Assembly: GCA_003194525.1 (NCBI GenBank)
Contig: NBIV01000090.1
Location: forward strand, 62,001-126,000
Direction: 5' to 3'
DNA: 64,000 bases
Source of the DNA: Gracilariopsis chorda
Taxonomy: Eukaryota > Rhodophyta > Florideophyceae > Gracilariales > Gracilariaceae
Made by a program: the position numbers and the translations under genes
In this document: positions 9,020 to 20,136 of the stretch, piece after piece
Layout of the letters: each line of letters starts with the position of its first letter
Numbering within the stretch: the stretch's first letter is position 1
The notes under the pieces: generated by a model
What the model was told of the DNA's origin: nothing
Databases searched by the model: none
Seen by the model: only the letters and a program-made list of their open reading frames with translations

Positions 9020-12000
9020 CTACTTTGTCAACCCACAAAGTAACGTCAGTCTCCTGAGCTTGTCAAAGACAACAGGCTTAGTGAATATGTCGGCAGCTTG
9101 CACATCAGTTCTTATTGACTTCACGTCAATTATCTTGGTCTCCAGCAGCTCTTTTATGTAGTGATGTTTTAGAGCAATACGCTTGTTCCTTTGCGAGACC
9201 TTTGGACTCTTCAAGATCGCCAAAGCAGTCGAACTGTCCTTTGCTATGGATATAGGGTACATTTGAGGTTCATCATCCAGGACTAATTCGTTGCGTAGTT
9301 CCCAGAATATTCTACGCAACCACATTAGTGTTTTTCCACAATATGACATTGCAATGTACTCTGCCTCTCCAGACTACAGAGCAACAAGAGTTTGCTTCTT
9401 GGTCGTCCACATTACAGGTGCTTCGTTCACCTTTATTAATAATCCTGTCGTAGACTTTCTCTTCTCACGACAACCGGCCCAATCTGAGTCACAGTATGCG
9501 TCCATTGGTGCTGTGTTATTAGTGGGAAAGAACAAGTAAAGACCCTTTGTACCCTTCAAGTATCTCAGTACTCTTTTCGCATGCCAAAAATGCCTCATGT
9601 ATGGATCATGGACCTGCCTTGCCAGCATTGAAGCGGCAAACATGATGTCTGGCCTCGATGAGACGGCTAAGTATATCAAACGTCCTACCAGTTGCCGGTA
9701 GCGGTCATGTACGCCTGATGGAATACGCCGTTCGTCCTCTTGACGAGCTGTGATGTCGCATTGTGACGGCAATGGAGTTCGAACAACTTTGGAGTTAACC
9801 ATACCATTTTCCAGCAGTATCTTGTCAATATACATGCTCTGTTGTACCTTTATTCCGTTCTTGTCCATCGTTATGTCAAATCCAACGAAACGTTTCGCCT
9901 CTCCAAGGACCTTAACCTTAAAGAGGTTCTGTATCTCTGTCTTAAAGTCTTCCAGAAGAGACCGGGAGTTACAAGATGTCAGTAAGTCATCAACGACCAC
10001 TACGATGGCCAAGGTTCCGCTGTTGGACTTGTATATATATAGTCGGCTATCGGTGCTCGACTGCTTGAATCCCAAGCGCAATAGCTCATTGTGCATGAGA
10101 GATCCCCATATTTGACCCGCTTGTTTTGCGCCGTATATTGACTTTAGAAGCAAGCATACCTTTCCAGGAACAAATGAGAATCCAGATGCGTTTTGGGGTT
10201 GTTCCATGATTAGAGGCTCGTCTAGATCACCGTACAGGTATGAATTGCTAATATCCATAGTCTCTAGTATCAGGTCCTGATCTGCGGCCTTTGCCAACAA
10301 AAGACGAATGGTTTCAAGACGGGCAACCGGGGCGTACAATTTGTCTGGGTCGTAATCCAAGTACAGGCGTTGCAGGTCGCCCCGTGCTACGCAACGCGCT
10401 TTTGGAAGGATACGCGGACGGTCGGAGCTTAATAATTTTGCTAAGAACCTCCATAAGAATGGCAATGGTTTCATGCCAGGTTCTCTATCGATCAGCTTCC
10501 AAGTTCCTCTTTCCACCAACGCATCGTACTCTCTGTCGATTGCTTCTGCCCATCCTGGCATCACTCTGGCTTCCTCAAAGCTCTTGGGGACTCTGCCATC
10601 ATCCCCGAGGTCTTTGGAGCATGAGTTTGCGATAAGGCAATGAGCAAGAGAAGTGTCTAGATGGTCTTCATCATCTTCACCCATAATTTTCTCGGCTTCG
10701 TATCGTCTGAGAGACGAGAAGTCCATAAGGTCTTTGATTGAAGGGAGGGACTCCTTGGTAACCTTGAAATCTGCCTCGCGGCACTTTATTACCTTTCCTA
10801 TGGATGGGATGTATATCTTATACAGTGTCTGCGGGCATTGCATCCCCACGAAGTGTCCAGGAATAGCGCGTCGTAGGAACTTCTTATTTGTGACGGTTTC
10901 AGGCCTGTATATGAACGCGTGGCCTTCTTGCCCGAACTTCCGTAAGTTTGTGAAGTCCGGTTTTCGTCCGATCCATAAGGTGTAAGGAACCTTCATTCAT
11001 GCTCGATGATTTGGTAGGCGATTTCTCAAGTAGTTTGCGTGTGAAATGGCTTCTTCCTATAGCTCTTGCGGTAGCTTAGAGCCGAACAGGAATGTTCTAG
11101 CCATCTTCCACAAGTCTTGGATGACTTTCTCTGCTACACCGTTCGATTGGTGTGCGTACGGTGGGGTGAACTCTAGTACTATGCCATTTTCCATCGCGTA
11201 TGAGACGAAATCGTCTGACCTATTCTCACCCGCTCCGTAAAGGCGAACGCGGTACATTAGGTTGGGAGCTAGTTCGGTTTCCGCGCGAGCCTTGTACCAG
11301 CGGACAGATTCAAAGAATTGTTTCTTCTTACTTAGAAAGTATATTGAGCTTGCCCTTGTGTTGTCGTCAATGAGGACTTGCATATACTTCGATCCTTGTA
11401 AAGAGGTCGGGATTATGGGTCCAGTGAGGTCGGTGTGCGTTAACTCCAAAGGTCTCTGCACTACCGAGTTTGATTGCTGAAGTGGAGCACGCTTGGTGCC
11501 GGCGTCAATGCACGGAGTGCATATGACGTTGTTGAGTTCGTCTGGGGAGAGTTTAGGTACCCCTTGACACAAATCAATGCATGTCAAGAGTTTCTCTCTT
11601 CCAGGGTGTCCGAGTTTCTTGTGCCAATCCTTGGCTCTGTTGTCAGGTGCATGTGTTGCAGCTTGTACCTGTAGTGGTGATACGGGGCTCGGTAGGGGAT
11701 AGAGTCCGTCCTTCGGGGTGAAGTGTTGTATGACTTGGCCCGTTGTGCGGTCTTTAATTACGAATCCGTTTGAGTATTGCACCTCGACGTAATTCACCAG
11801 GACAGATAAGGATACCAAGTTAGAGTCGAAGGTTGGGGTATGTTTGGCCGGTAACATGAGTCCGGTTCCTAAGGGTAGCTTTATTTTTCCGCAACCTACG
11901 ATCTCTGACTGGTGGTCGCAAGTGTTTACTGTTTGCGAAGGTGTTTGGTGATATTCCCAGAACAACGATTTGTCCTTGATAAAAACATGACTAGCCCCAG

Positions 12001-12931
12001 AGTCCAGCCATGTTGGGGTTATGTTGTCCTGGTGGAGACTGGCATTAGCTAATGCTATGAATCCGCGGTAGTGGTTCCTGTCTCTGTCGCCGTGGTGGCG
12101 GTTAGCGTTTGGTCGCCCTTGGTTGTGGGCGTCGGTGAAGTTGTTATAGTCCCAAGCTCGATTTTTATTGCGTCTTTCGCCTTTGTTATGTTTATTATTA
12201 TTGGAGTTTTTATTGTTGGGCTGTTGTTGGTTTTTATTTTTCTTGCGCCAACATTCGGCCCTGATGTGGCCTATGCGTCCACAATTCCAACATACAACTC
12301 CCTTCTTGTTCCCTTTTGCATCTTGCTTGCGTCGGGTTGTAGTCTTCTTCGCAGCGGGGTAAGGGTGAATGCCATCTTTCTTGGCTTCTGTAGGCTTCGT
12401 GGTATATGTCGATGCCCGATGAACACGTCGGTCCATTTCGGATCGCACAAGCAAAATGACTTGATCGTATTCCATGTTGGTTGCGTCCGCCAATAATGTG
12501 ATTGCCATTAGTGAGTCTGGCAAGGTACGGAGCAGAGTCGCAGTTCGCTCCTTTTCCGTGAGTGGGTCACCCAGTCTAGCAAGTTCTAAATAGGTTGTCT
12601 CCAACTCGAGTAAATGTCTCTGTACGTCGTCGCCATCCTTGAATGTCAAGGTGCTTAACTTTTGGCGTAGGTTCAATTTGGATTGTATGTTGTCCTTCTT
12701 ATATGTAGACTCGAGTTTATTCCATACCTCCAAAGCAGAGCAGTGTTCTGTTTCGAGTAGTTCCGAAACTGCGACGATCGGCTGTGAGTCAAGGTTTTGG
12801 ACGATGGCCGATCTTGCCTTTCGATCGGCGTCGTCCCATCTCTTTCGAGCTGCAGCGGGTCCTTCATTTGGACGAGGTTCCGAAAGCACGAATAATGATT
12901 GGAGGGAGTGCATGAGATCCCTAATGTACAT
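9020..12931 (-). pseudogene. Copia-A gag-pol polyprotein, one frame with three in-frame stops
   Basis: A single frame of 1,304 codons. Order: UBN2-type Gag (MYIRDLMHSLQSLF...), CCHC knuckle CWNCGRIGHIRAEC, protease motif WLDSGASHVF, HHCC pre-integrase finger (WHKKLGHPG...CTPC), DDE integrase core (THTDLTGP; SNGVAEKVIQD), RT (NSYLYGDLDEP, LLLKSIYGAKQAGQ, VVVVDDLL) and RNase H (CDSDWAGCREKRKSTTG; ADIFTKP). Stops stand at 11057-11059 (TAG where a Trp codon is expected), 10997-10999 (TGA; the related Copia-B has AGA here) and 9374-9376 (TAG inside the RNase H motif before SGEAEYIA). There are no frameshifts. The second integrase Asp is Tyr here (RLYGAGEN versus RLDGAGEN or RLDSAGEN in relatives). 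The product should be inactive. Confidence 0.9.
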
Positions 12932-13661
12932 GCGCCCAAGTGTAGTAATCGGCGCCCCCTTTTAGACGGGGTATACGTTTATTTTCTTGGTAAGTCTCAG
13001 AGTCCATCGCAGAGTATCACTCAACGCGAGACTAAGGGAGACTGGCAGATAGAATTCTTCACCGGTCCCCTACCGGTTGAGGGATCCTTCTACTACTTTT
13101 GCGTAGCCGAGTCCACTGGCAGGAGATACTATCTCCGGTTCCCTAAAGTTCAGACCTCTGGCTCCGAGTAAGACTCTCTCGGTGAGATGCGATTTCAGCG
13201 GCCCGTCCAAGTTCTGCAAAATCTAGAACGAGGGTGCGTGCAACCTACGGAATGTGTAGGAGAGGTTACTAACAACGTGATATGTGTTCACCAGTTGTCC
13301 TCCTCTGATTCCTTACGGCTACTTGCGCGGCGATCTTGCTCCTTGAAACGTCCTTGCCTTCATTAAGGTCCGGACCGAACGACGAGACACCCAGTCCCCT
13401 TACGAACAGCTACACTCACCCCAGCTGAGCCAGTTATACGGCAAGTGCGCTATCCGCAGGCTTAGTTCAAGTCCCCAGTCGATTCCCAACCGGTATTCGG
13501 CTTGCGAACCTTAGCTCAGCAGAGTGCTAACTTCCCTGAAGGGTTAATAGCGGCGGAGGCCTTATTCAGGACTTTATATAATAGTTCCGGTTCACCGTCT
13601 GTGATCGTGGTCCAATGGTGAAGGCGGTTATGCGGAGCGTGCAGTAACTGCGATGTGTCGC

Positions 13662-13749
13662 CACTAGAAGCTTCAGGTGATCGGTCCAGACCACAAGCCA
13701 GGGGCAAGGGTTGTTCAACGACACGGTGGCTTTCAAGAAGCTTCTAGTG
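13662..13749 (-). repeat. Stem-loop in the Copia-A 5' leader
   Basis: CACTAGAAGCTTC near 13662 and GAAGCTTCTAGTG near 13737 are perfect 12-13 bp arms about 62 bases apart. The enclosed loop is the best-conserved leader segment between Copia-A and Copia-B (39640-39690), while the arms have decayed in Copia-B. It could be a packaging or dimerisation structure (inference). Confidence 0.6.
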
Positions 13750-13837
13750 CGCACGCTCTAACGCAACGCCGGATACGGGGGGGGGGGGTTTGGCAGCGAC
13801 TCAACAATGGGCGCAGGCGGGGGAAGGTTGTCCGGCG

Positions 13838-14245
13838 TGTAGAAGGCGGAGTGTGCACGGGCTGCCCGGGGGGGGGGAAGATTGTTCGAGAGCGCCACAC
13901 CAGTAGGCCCAAGTCTTGCGCGGAGAACGCGGAATGTGCACGGTCTGCCGGGGGGGAGATTGTTCACGAGCGCCACACCAGTAGGCGCAAGTCTGGCGCT
14001 GAGAATGCGGAGTGTGCACGGGCTGCCGGGGGGGGGAAGGTTTTTCGAGAGTGCCACACCAGTAGGCGCAAGTCTTGCGCGGAGAAGGCGGAGTGTGCAC
14101 GGGCTGCCGGGGGGCGGAAGATGGTTTGGGAGCGCAACACGAGTAGGCGCAAGTCCAGCGAGGAGAGGGCGGAGTGTGCACAGGCTGCTGAGGGGCGGAA
14201 GATGGTCTGGGAGCGCAAAACGAGTAGGCGCAAGTCCGGGAAAAA
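13838..14245 (-). repeat. Minisatellite in the Copia-A leader, unit about 78 bp, about 5 copies
   Basis: Repeated blocks on the plus strand contain CGGAGTGTGCACGGGCTGCC, a G-run of 6-10 bases, then GAGCGCCACACCAGTAGGCGCAAGTC-type sequence. The G-runs vary in length between units. Frames of up to 158 aa through it are repeat artefacts. It lies between the primer-binding site and the gag start, so it is part of the element RNA leader (C-rich in RNA sense). Confidence 0.85.
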
Positions 14246-14460
14246 GTGGTTCGGCGCAAGGCGCGCCGAAGGCGCAAGTGCTATAGAGAGTGGAGAACGT
14301 TGGCGTTTCTCACTCTTTTGTGCAGATAAGCTTTGCGTTTGTGAGAAGCCTAAAGCAGAGTTTATTCAGTGTCGGCTTTTTCGCCGGCGGTTGCTGTGTC
14401 CCTTACGTTTTCGATATTGTTCTCCATACGTCTTTCTCACGTCGAAGGTGTTATCGATAA

Positions 14461-14478
14461 CCGCATGCGATGCTACCA
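14461..14478 (-). promoter_or_regulatory. Primer-binding site of Copia-A
   Basis: Directly after the 5' LTR in element orientation the sequence is TGGTAGCATCGCATGCGG. TGGTAGCA is complementary to the acceptor end of eukaryotic initiator tRNA-Met types ending TGCTACCA. Copia-B keeps TGTTAGCATCGC at the same place (38907-38918). Confidence 0.65.
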
Positions 14479-14634
14479 TGTAGCTGTGTCTAGCTTTGTG
14501 GCTTCTCTACTGTCTTCCCCTTCCCATTATGCTGGTGAAGGCAGATCAGCGAGGTCATTTATTTGGTGCCTCCAGTCGGGACGAGTTGACTGTAAACCAC
14601 GTCCCAACTGGTGGCCAGCGTGTCCCCATTCACA
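14479..14634 (-). repeat. 5' LTR of Copia-A
   Basis: 156 bp, same length as the 3' LTR, with about four substitutions (for example CATTATGC versus CATCATGC). Followed on the outer side by the target duplication ACCGC at 14635-14639. Confidence 0.92.
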
Positions 14635-17198
14635 ACCGCAACAGCCACAGCTTCAAGTCTCCCCCTCTGGTGGGAGCGCCCCGTCTCTGCCATTCAGCGA
14701 AACAGCAGCTCAACCGTCCGGAGCTGCTGCTGCCGCCACCCTCGCCGCCACAGCCTCAGAAACCGGTGCCGAGAACCCCGATCAGGAAGGCGAAGGGTCT
14801 TATTCCGAAGAAAAAGACCCAGAAGAAGACACTTACGGGCCTCAGGCCTTCACACCAAAGTGGTACGAGGCCCGCCGTGGGGCAGAGATACCGGTCCGGT
14901 TCGAAATCTCAGCAAGGTTTGACCCCTCCTACCCTGTCGGGTTTGAGCCAGAGGGTATCGCGCACTATCGAACTTTCTAAATCACTGAAACTTCTACAGG
15001 GCGCGCTGAGGAGTCTTCCGGTCTCTACGCCACCGCGGCATACCTTAGCGAGGCTTCTAACGCGCTTTTCGGCACCGTCAATAACCTTGTCAGCTTCCTA
15101 AATCGAGTACCGGACGAGACAGACCCCGAAGTTAAGCGAGATCTACGCAACGCCATCGCCGCGTTCTCCGCCACTCAACTCTGCACGTTTGGGATTTATG
15201 CTCACGGCATCACGGTACGAGGTACTTGCAGGGAAGCAAGGGGCGTCCGGAGTTGCCTCTCTGGAGGTCTTGTCCGCCTACATCAATTCCCCCGCCGCAT
15301 ACAGCTCCACTGGGAGGCAAGCCTTCCGCCGTCAGCAAGCTCAAGAGATCCGATACGCTGCACTTACCGCCGTTCGCAGCCGCGGGCGTCCGTCGGAAAC
15401 TCTTCGCAACCTTACGCAGCCCAAACCTTCGAAGGGAGATCGAGGTGGAGGTAGGGGTAGAACCGGTTGCCGCGGGAGAGGCCGAGGTAAAAGTTAAGGA
15501 TGTCGCCGCCCTCCGTGCGGGTGGGCCAGGCGTGGACGGCCTGGCAAAAGATCGGAGCGAGCGACTGGTTAGTCCGCCAGCTGCGCTTTGGTCTACAGCT
15601 CCCGTGGACACGGGGTGTCCCGTACCGCACGCCACGTCCATACCGGATGAAGAAAGAGGAGCAGGAGTTCGCGAGGGAGGAGATCAGTCGATGGCTAAGC
15701 TTGGGGTTTGTCCGCCGAGCAACGCCGGAAGAGGGACAGCAGCTGCGCCGCAAAGGGCAGGTTTTTCCCGCATTCGTCAACGACACGGTTGGAAAGCAGC
15801 GGTTGGTGGTCAACTACAAGAGAGAGAATGAGTGTATGGAAAGTCGTACGTTCCGCATGGACCAGATATCAGATCTGGCAGCGGTCCTGCGACCGGGCGA
15901 TCACCTCTTCAAGGCCCACGTCAAGGACGCCTACCATCATCTGCGTCTGCGGCCCGCGGACCAGGTTTGATTGGCATTCATGGTGGAAAACGGCATCTAT
16001 ATACCCCTCTGTATGAATTGCGGTCTCGCAGTCGCGCCCTGGTTTTACACGAAAGCGATGCGCCCGGTGGTCGCCTTCCTCCGTGCCCTGGGACACCGGG
16101 TGTTCGCCTACTTGGACGAATTCTTCGAGGCCGCGAGGGCAGGACGGGGGCGGACAACGACGGACAAAGAAGATACGCAGCAGCTGGGATCGTTCATGCG
16201 CGCTCTGTTCGGTCCGCTCGGGCTGCTTCTGCATCCGCACAAGTTCTGATTCAAGGGAGAAACCTGCCTCGAGATCCTTGGGATTGTCGTGGACACACGG
16301 CGACAGCAGTTCTTACTCTCCCCACAGAAGCTCGGGAAGTTGGTACTCGCTGCGCGGTGGCTGCTTCCACAGGCATCAAGGAACCGCCGCCATGTCCGCG
16401 CCCGGGACATCCGACGGTTCGCTGGTCTCGTGAATGCTGCTTCGCCGCGGTTATTGACGCCCGACTGCGTCTGGACGAACTGTTCAACGCATTGTCGGGG
16501 AACATGGCAAGCTCCAAGCGTGGTCACGACTGCTTAGAAACCGGTCAAGCCGTGCCAGAAGGTCGAGGAAAGGGGCCAGAGGGCTTATCATACCTCCCTC
16601 CAAAAATTTTGCACCGCAGGCCACTCCGTGGGGCTCCTTGCGGAGGGCGCAGATTTCTCGCCGGAGTCCCAGTCTCGCACAGTTGCAGTCGCGACCCGCA
16701 ATTATCTCACGCAGCACTTCGGGACTTGCCCTGGTGGACCAGCCTCAGCAGGAATCCCTTTGTCGGCCGGCACATATGGTCAAGACCGGACGTATGCGTC
16801 TTCACAGACGCCAGCAGGGCGGGGTGGGGAGCTGCTTGGAACGGAACCGTACCAGCCGCGGGCTTCTTCATAGAGGAAGAGGAATGCTCTCATATCAACG
16901 AGTTGGAATTCACAGAAGCCCTCTATGCGCTCGAGAAATTTCTCGTCTTCGCCTGTCACCGCCATGTCCAGCTCGTGACAGACTCTCTGGTCACCGCCCA
17001 CATCGTCCACAACCTCACAAGCCGGTCCCCGCGCCTACTCTCCAAGCTTCGTCGCCTGCGCTCTCTTTGCAAGGCAAACGGCGTCACGCTGTTCACGCGC
17101 CACCTACCCTCCGTCCTCAATTGCTGGGCCGACCGGCTTTCGCGGCGGCGCGACAGTTTCCCCTGGGACATTACTCTTGTCTATCGGACCGGTGCGCT

Positions 17199-19990
17199 GA
17201 CCTCATATGAGGTCAGCGCAACGGCACGCAAAATTAAAAAAAATTGAAATCTGATCAGCATGGCTCCACATTTCAAATTTTGAACTTGAAACATGGCCAA
17301 CCGGGTGGTCTTTCAACTATAAGTACTTGTAGAAGACGACCACTGAGCCATAACAGCAGCTCAGTGGTCGTCAGGTCACATGCGAGCAACAACACATGAG
17401 TCCGAACCTCGCTGGATTTCATAAAACTACAAAACTCCTTCGGGAGCTCGACTAGTTCTAAATATCTTTAAACTCTCAGAACGTTTATAACACCCACTTG
17501 AACAGCAGAAAGAATACGGTGACAGCTGTTAAAGGGGCAGTTTCGTAGTAGAGTTTAAATAATCTAGCAAGTCTAAATAACGCGGATTGAATTAGTAAGG
17601 GGCTAAAGGCAAAATGAACTTATTGTAAACTTTTGCATTCAAACATAGATTTTTAATAATAAAAAACGAAGGTTGACAAGGTTGTGGACATCTTCATCAG
17701 CTTCTGAACTTCATTATACCGTGACACTCTTCAATGTGTTTCATAAAACAATCTCTATTAATACCAGTGTGACATAAAAACACCCCTTTTTATTTCTGAT
17801 ATAGCACCCAGAACAGAAAAACCTGGAATTTGTATTACCTTTGCAGACATTGCATCGTCCTTGATATAAAGCTTTTGCAATCTTGCCATCCTTGTCTTTT
17901 CTCCTTCTATTCGTCTGCATTAAATGCAAGCCAGTGCCTGCAAACATTGGCTTCTCATGAAAATTTTCACATTCTTGCTCATCTCCACTCATTAGACCTG
18001 TGGTATCCCATGTATTCTCAACTAGTTCATCAGCCAGTTGGCAATAGAAGTGGTGCGGATTTGTCACGTTTCTGGTTCTATTTGCGGCTTTGTACAACTT
18101 CCACGCGTCCACAATACAAATCGATAAAAGAGAGCAGTTCAATCGAAATGACCACTCTTTCACTTCAATTTTCTCCTTCAGATTCAGATCTTCTTGTCTG
18201 CATCTGTTATGGCGATAGAGCATTGAACAGTTTTTGTAATGCTCTTCACACACTTCGGGAATTGCGACCTCCATTTCCACTTTTTTAAAAATATTTCCCT
18301 CCCGTCTCCACCTTTCTCGAATAATAGGACAGCCAGGATTAACCGTGCCAGAGGTTGATACGAAATACCTTCTTTCTCTGTCCATCCACATTACAGCCAT
18401 TATATCATTATTGATAAAGCTTCCTTTCGATAGCATGGATACAAAATCTCCCCTATCCGATAAAGTGGTTTCCAAGAGATGTGTCATGGGATATGGACGA
18501 GTAGCATTTCTGACAACTCCAGTAAATCTTAAACCTTTTTCCAGTAATGCTTTCGCGGTACTGACAGACGCAAAAAAAGAATCCGCACATACCAACCTTT
18601 CAGATCCAAACCATGGTTGCACTAAGCGAAGTAAGACTGCCGTTCCATGGGCGTTATCAGAATCAAAAACTTGTTCCGGAATATTCGCACCCATATTGAG
18701 CTCAATGTTCAGCATTATGCCACTTCGTGCACAACATACGGCCTTCATTTCAAGACCATTTTCCGGCTTTCTGTCTAATGCCGTATAGTGTGGAAGCCCG
18801 ACATCAATCCAATTACCGCCTAATCCGTACCATCGTGACATTCCTTCGTCAACACATAAGGCATGTGATGGCGTGACAAAAGACCGACGATGGTCATTGA
18901 TTGCCTTCACGAAATCTGTTACGGAGGACCAACGCACGATTCCCTGCTCTTCATTCACACCATTTCCGCTGAAGCATATTGAACTTCTAAGCATTTCAAA
19001 TCTGTTCCGTGACATCGCAAGACCAATATTTGGCTGAGGAATAAACTTAGAAAAAGGCTCGAGGCTCCAAAGATCCCGTCTGTTAGAGAACTCAATGCGA
19101 GTAATGAGGATAAGAATTCCAAAGAATTTGAGCAATTCTCCCCCTGAAGTCCTCCGAACGTCTTTGATTTCTAACCAAACATTTGTTCTGTTCACTATGA
19201 ACTGCAAATGCTGCATAGGTAACATCCAAAGAAAGGAATAGAATGCACTCATGTTTGGAGGAACGTGACGCGGTGAGATAAAATCTCCGGCTGGGCCAAC
19301 CACTTTCCACTGATGCATTTGCACACAACCATTCAGAGGACTCAATGTCGTACAGGTTTCCCACACACGACCATGAATCACAGTTGATTGGACAGGTGCA
19401 TTTTCGCTTTATGAACTTGTTTGCGGCTGCAAAACTTGCATCTGGAATGGTGGTCACAAGAGCATCGTCCTCCATATTTTGCGTATTAATGGGTTCAACT
19501 TCGGTAATAGGCTCTTCTGCAGCATTCACTGCTTCGTCAACACCGGTACCTAGTTTGACACTAGATAGAGGTAGAGTTACTTCTTTTTCTCGGTTCGGTA
19601 GACTAAACTCCACAGTCAGAAAAGTAAGATTTCGATTGTTGACCTTACGAATGTCAACATTGAGGACAGAACCCTGTACCGTTGTTGACTTCCATAGAGA
19701 TCCGTAATAAGGTTTGCATTCAGCGTCATTTGTAACCAGACAAGCACGGCTGTTGACAGTTGTTCCAACAGTTTTGCGAAGATCTGTGGACGGGGCTATT
19801 GTGTACGAATGTTGTTGACGATAGTGCTTGATGTGACAGCTACGACTGTTGGTGATGTGTTGTGGACATGGATCAGCGCTGCAGGCGTAGAAGACATGAT
19901 AAGAAGATCAAAGTGAAAAAGTTTTCGGAAAATTTTTAAGGTTTTGATAAAGTTCTATAGTAATTAAAATTGACCTCATATGAGGTCACT
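17199..19990 (-). mobile_element. piggyBac-like DNA transposon flanked by an 18-bp palindromic duplication
   Basis: The RNase H frame of the host DIRS-like element is cut here. The sequence TGACCTCATATGAGGTCA occurs at the left junction (about 17199-17216) and again at the right junction (about 19973-19990), and is itself a perfect palindrome. No TTAA is present at either junction, although TTAA is the family's usual target. Between the junctions lie a minus-strand transposase and AT-rich ends. Exact termini are ambiguous because the duplicated sequence is self-complementary. Confidence 0.75.
17741..19613 (-). CDS. piggyBac-family transposase (DDE_Tnp_1_7 type)
   Basis: The main open frame, 19381 to 17741, encodes 546 aa. 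The catalytic triad matches the piggyBac pattern: D178 in ALCVDEGMSRWYG, D267 in LVCADSFFASV and D334 in VMWMDRERRYFV. The C-terminus holds a zinc-ribbon-like CNVCKGN...FFCSGC, the cysteine-rich DNA-binding domain of the family. An acidic N-terminal segment (MEFSLPNREKEVTLPL..., from 19613) sits in another frame and overlaps the main frame, so a frameshift near 19381-19490 or an unrecognised short intron joins them. The core looks intact, unlike the surrounding retroelement, suggesting a younger or selected insertion. Confidence 0.85.
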
Positions 19991-20136
19991 GGTCAGATAG
20001 ACACTCGCGCTGCCCGCCTACTTCTAGAAAGGCGTCTACGTCTGCGACTTTCACCTCTCGACGGCAACGCCTTACCAGGCAGCCGACCGCCTCCAGGCGT
20101 ACCAGTTTTCCTTCCGCGCCCGTCCCTCATAGGAGT

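Larger units (their letters stand above)
8598..14634 (-). mobile_element. Copia-A: full-length Ty1/copia LTR retrotransposon
   Basis: 6,037 bp, bounded by 156-bp LTRs (5' LTR 14479-14634, 3' LTR 8598-8753 on the minus strand) that begin TGTGAATGG and end AGCTACA and differ at about four positions. Flanked by the 5-bp target duplication ACCGC (8593-8597 and 14635-14639). The primer-binding site abuts the 5' LTR. Internal order is Gag, protease, integrase, RT, RNase H, which defines the copia superfamily. Inserted in the gag of the DIRS-like element. High LTR similarity implies a fairly young insertion. Confidence 0.95.
8420..15497 (+). pseudogene. DIRS-like gag, split by Copia-A and broken by a stop and a frameshift
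   Basis: The Ala/Pro-rich N-terminus starts MSGATPPKGQTPP at 8426 and is cut at 8597. The frame continues after the Copia-A right target duplication at 14640 (QQPQLQVSPSGGSAPS...), with acidic and Gln-rich stretches. An in-frame TAA stands at 14978-14980, after which the same frame continues (TETSTGRAEESSGLYATAAY...). A frame change near 15190 leads to a segment ending in an Arg-Gly-rich tail (RGGGRGRTGCRGRGRGK) with a stop at 15495-15497. The RG-rich end is a plausible nucleic-acid-binding region. The pol ATG follows within 3 bases. No zinc knuckle. Family assignment rests on position ahead of a DIRS-type pol. Confidence 0.6.

Noticed and set aside
13801-14286. Open frames of 89-158 aa on both strands, Cys/Ala/Pro- or Gly-rich
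   Set aside because: They run through the Copia-A leader minisatellite in several frames; the periodicity explains their openness.
15869-16240. Minus-strand frames of 123-139 aa in the RT region
   Set aside because: They are antisense shadows of the GC-rich reverse transcriptase, which has clear motifs on the plus strand.
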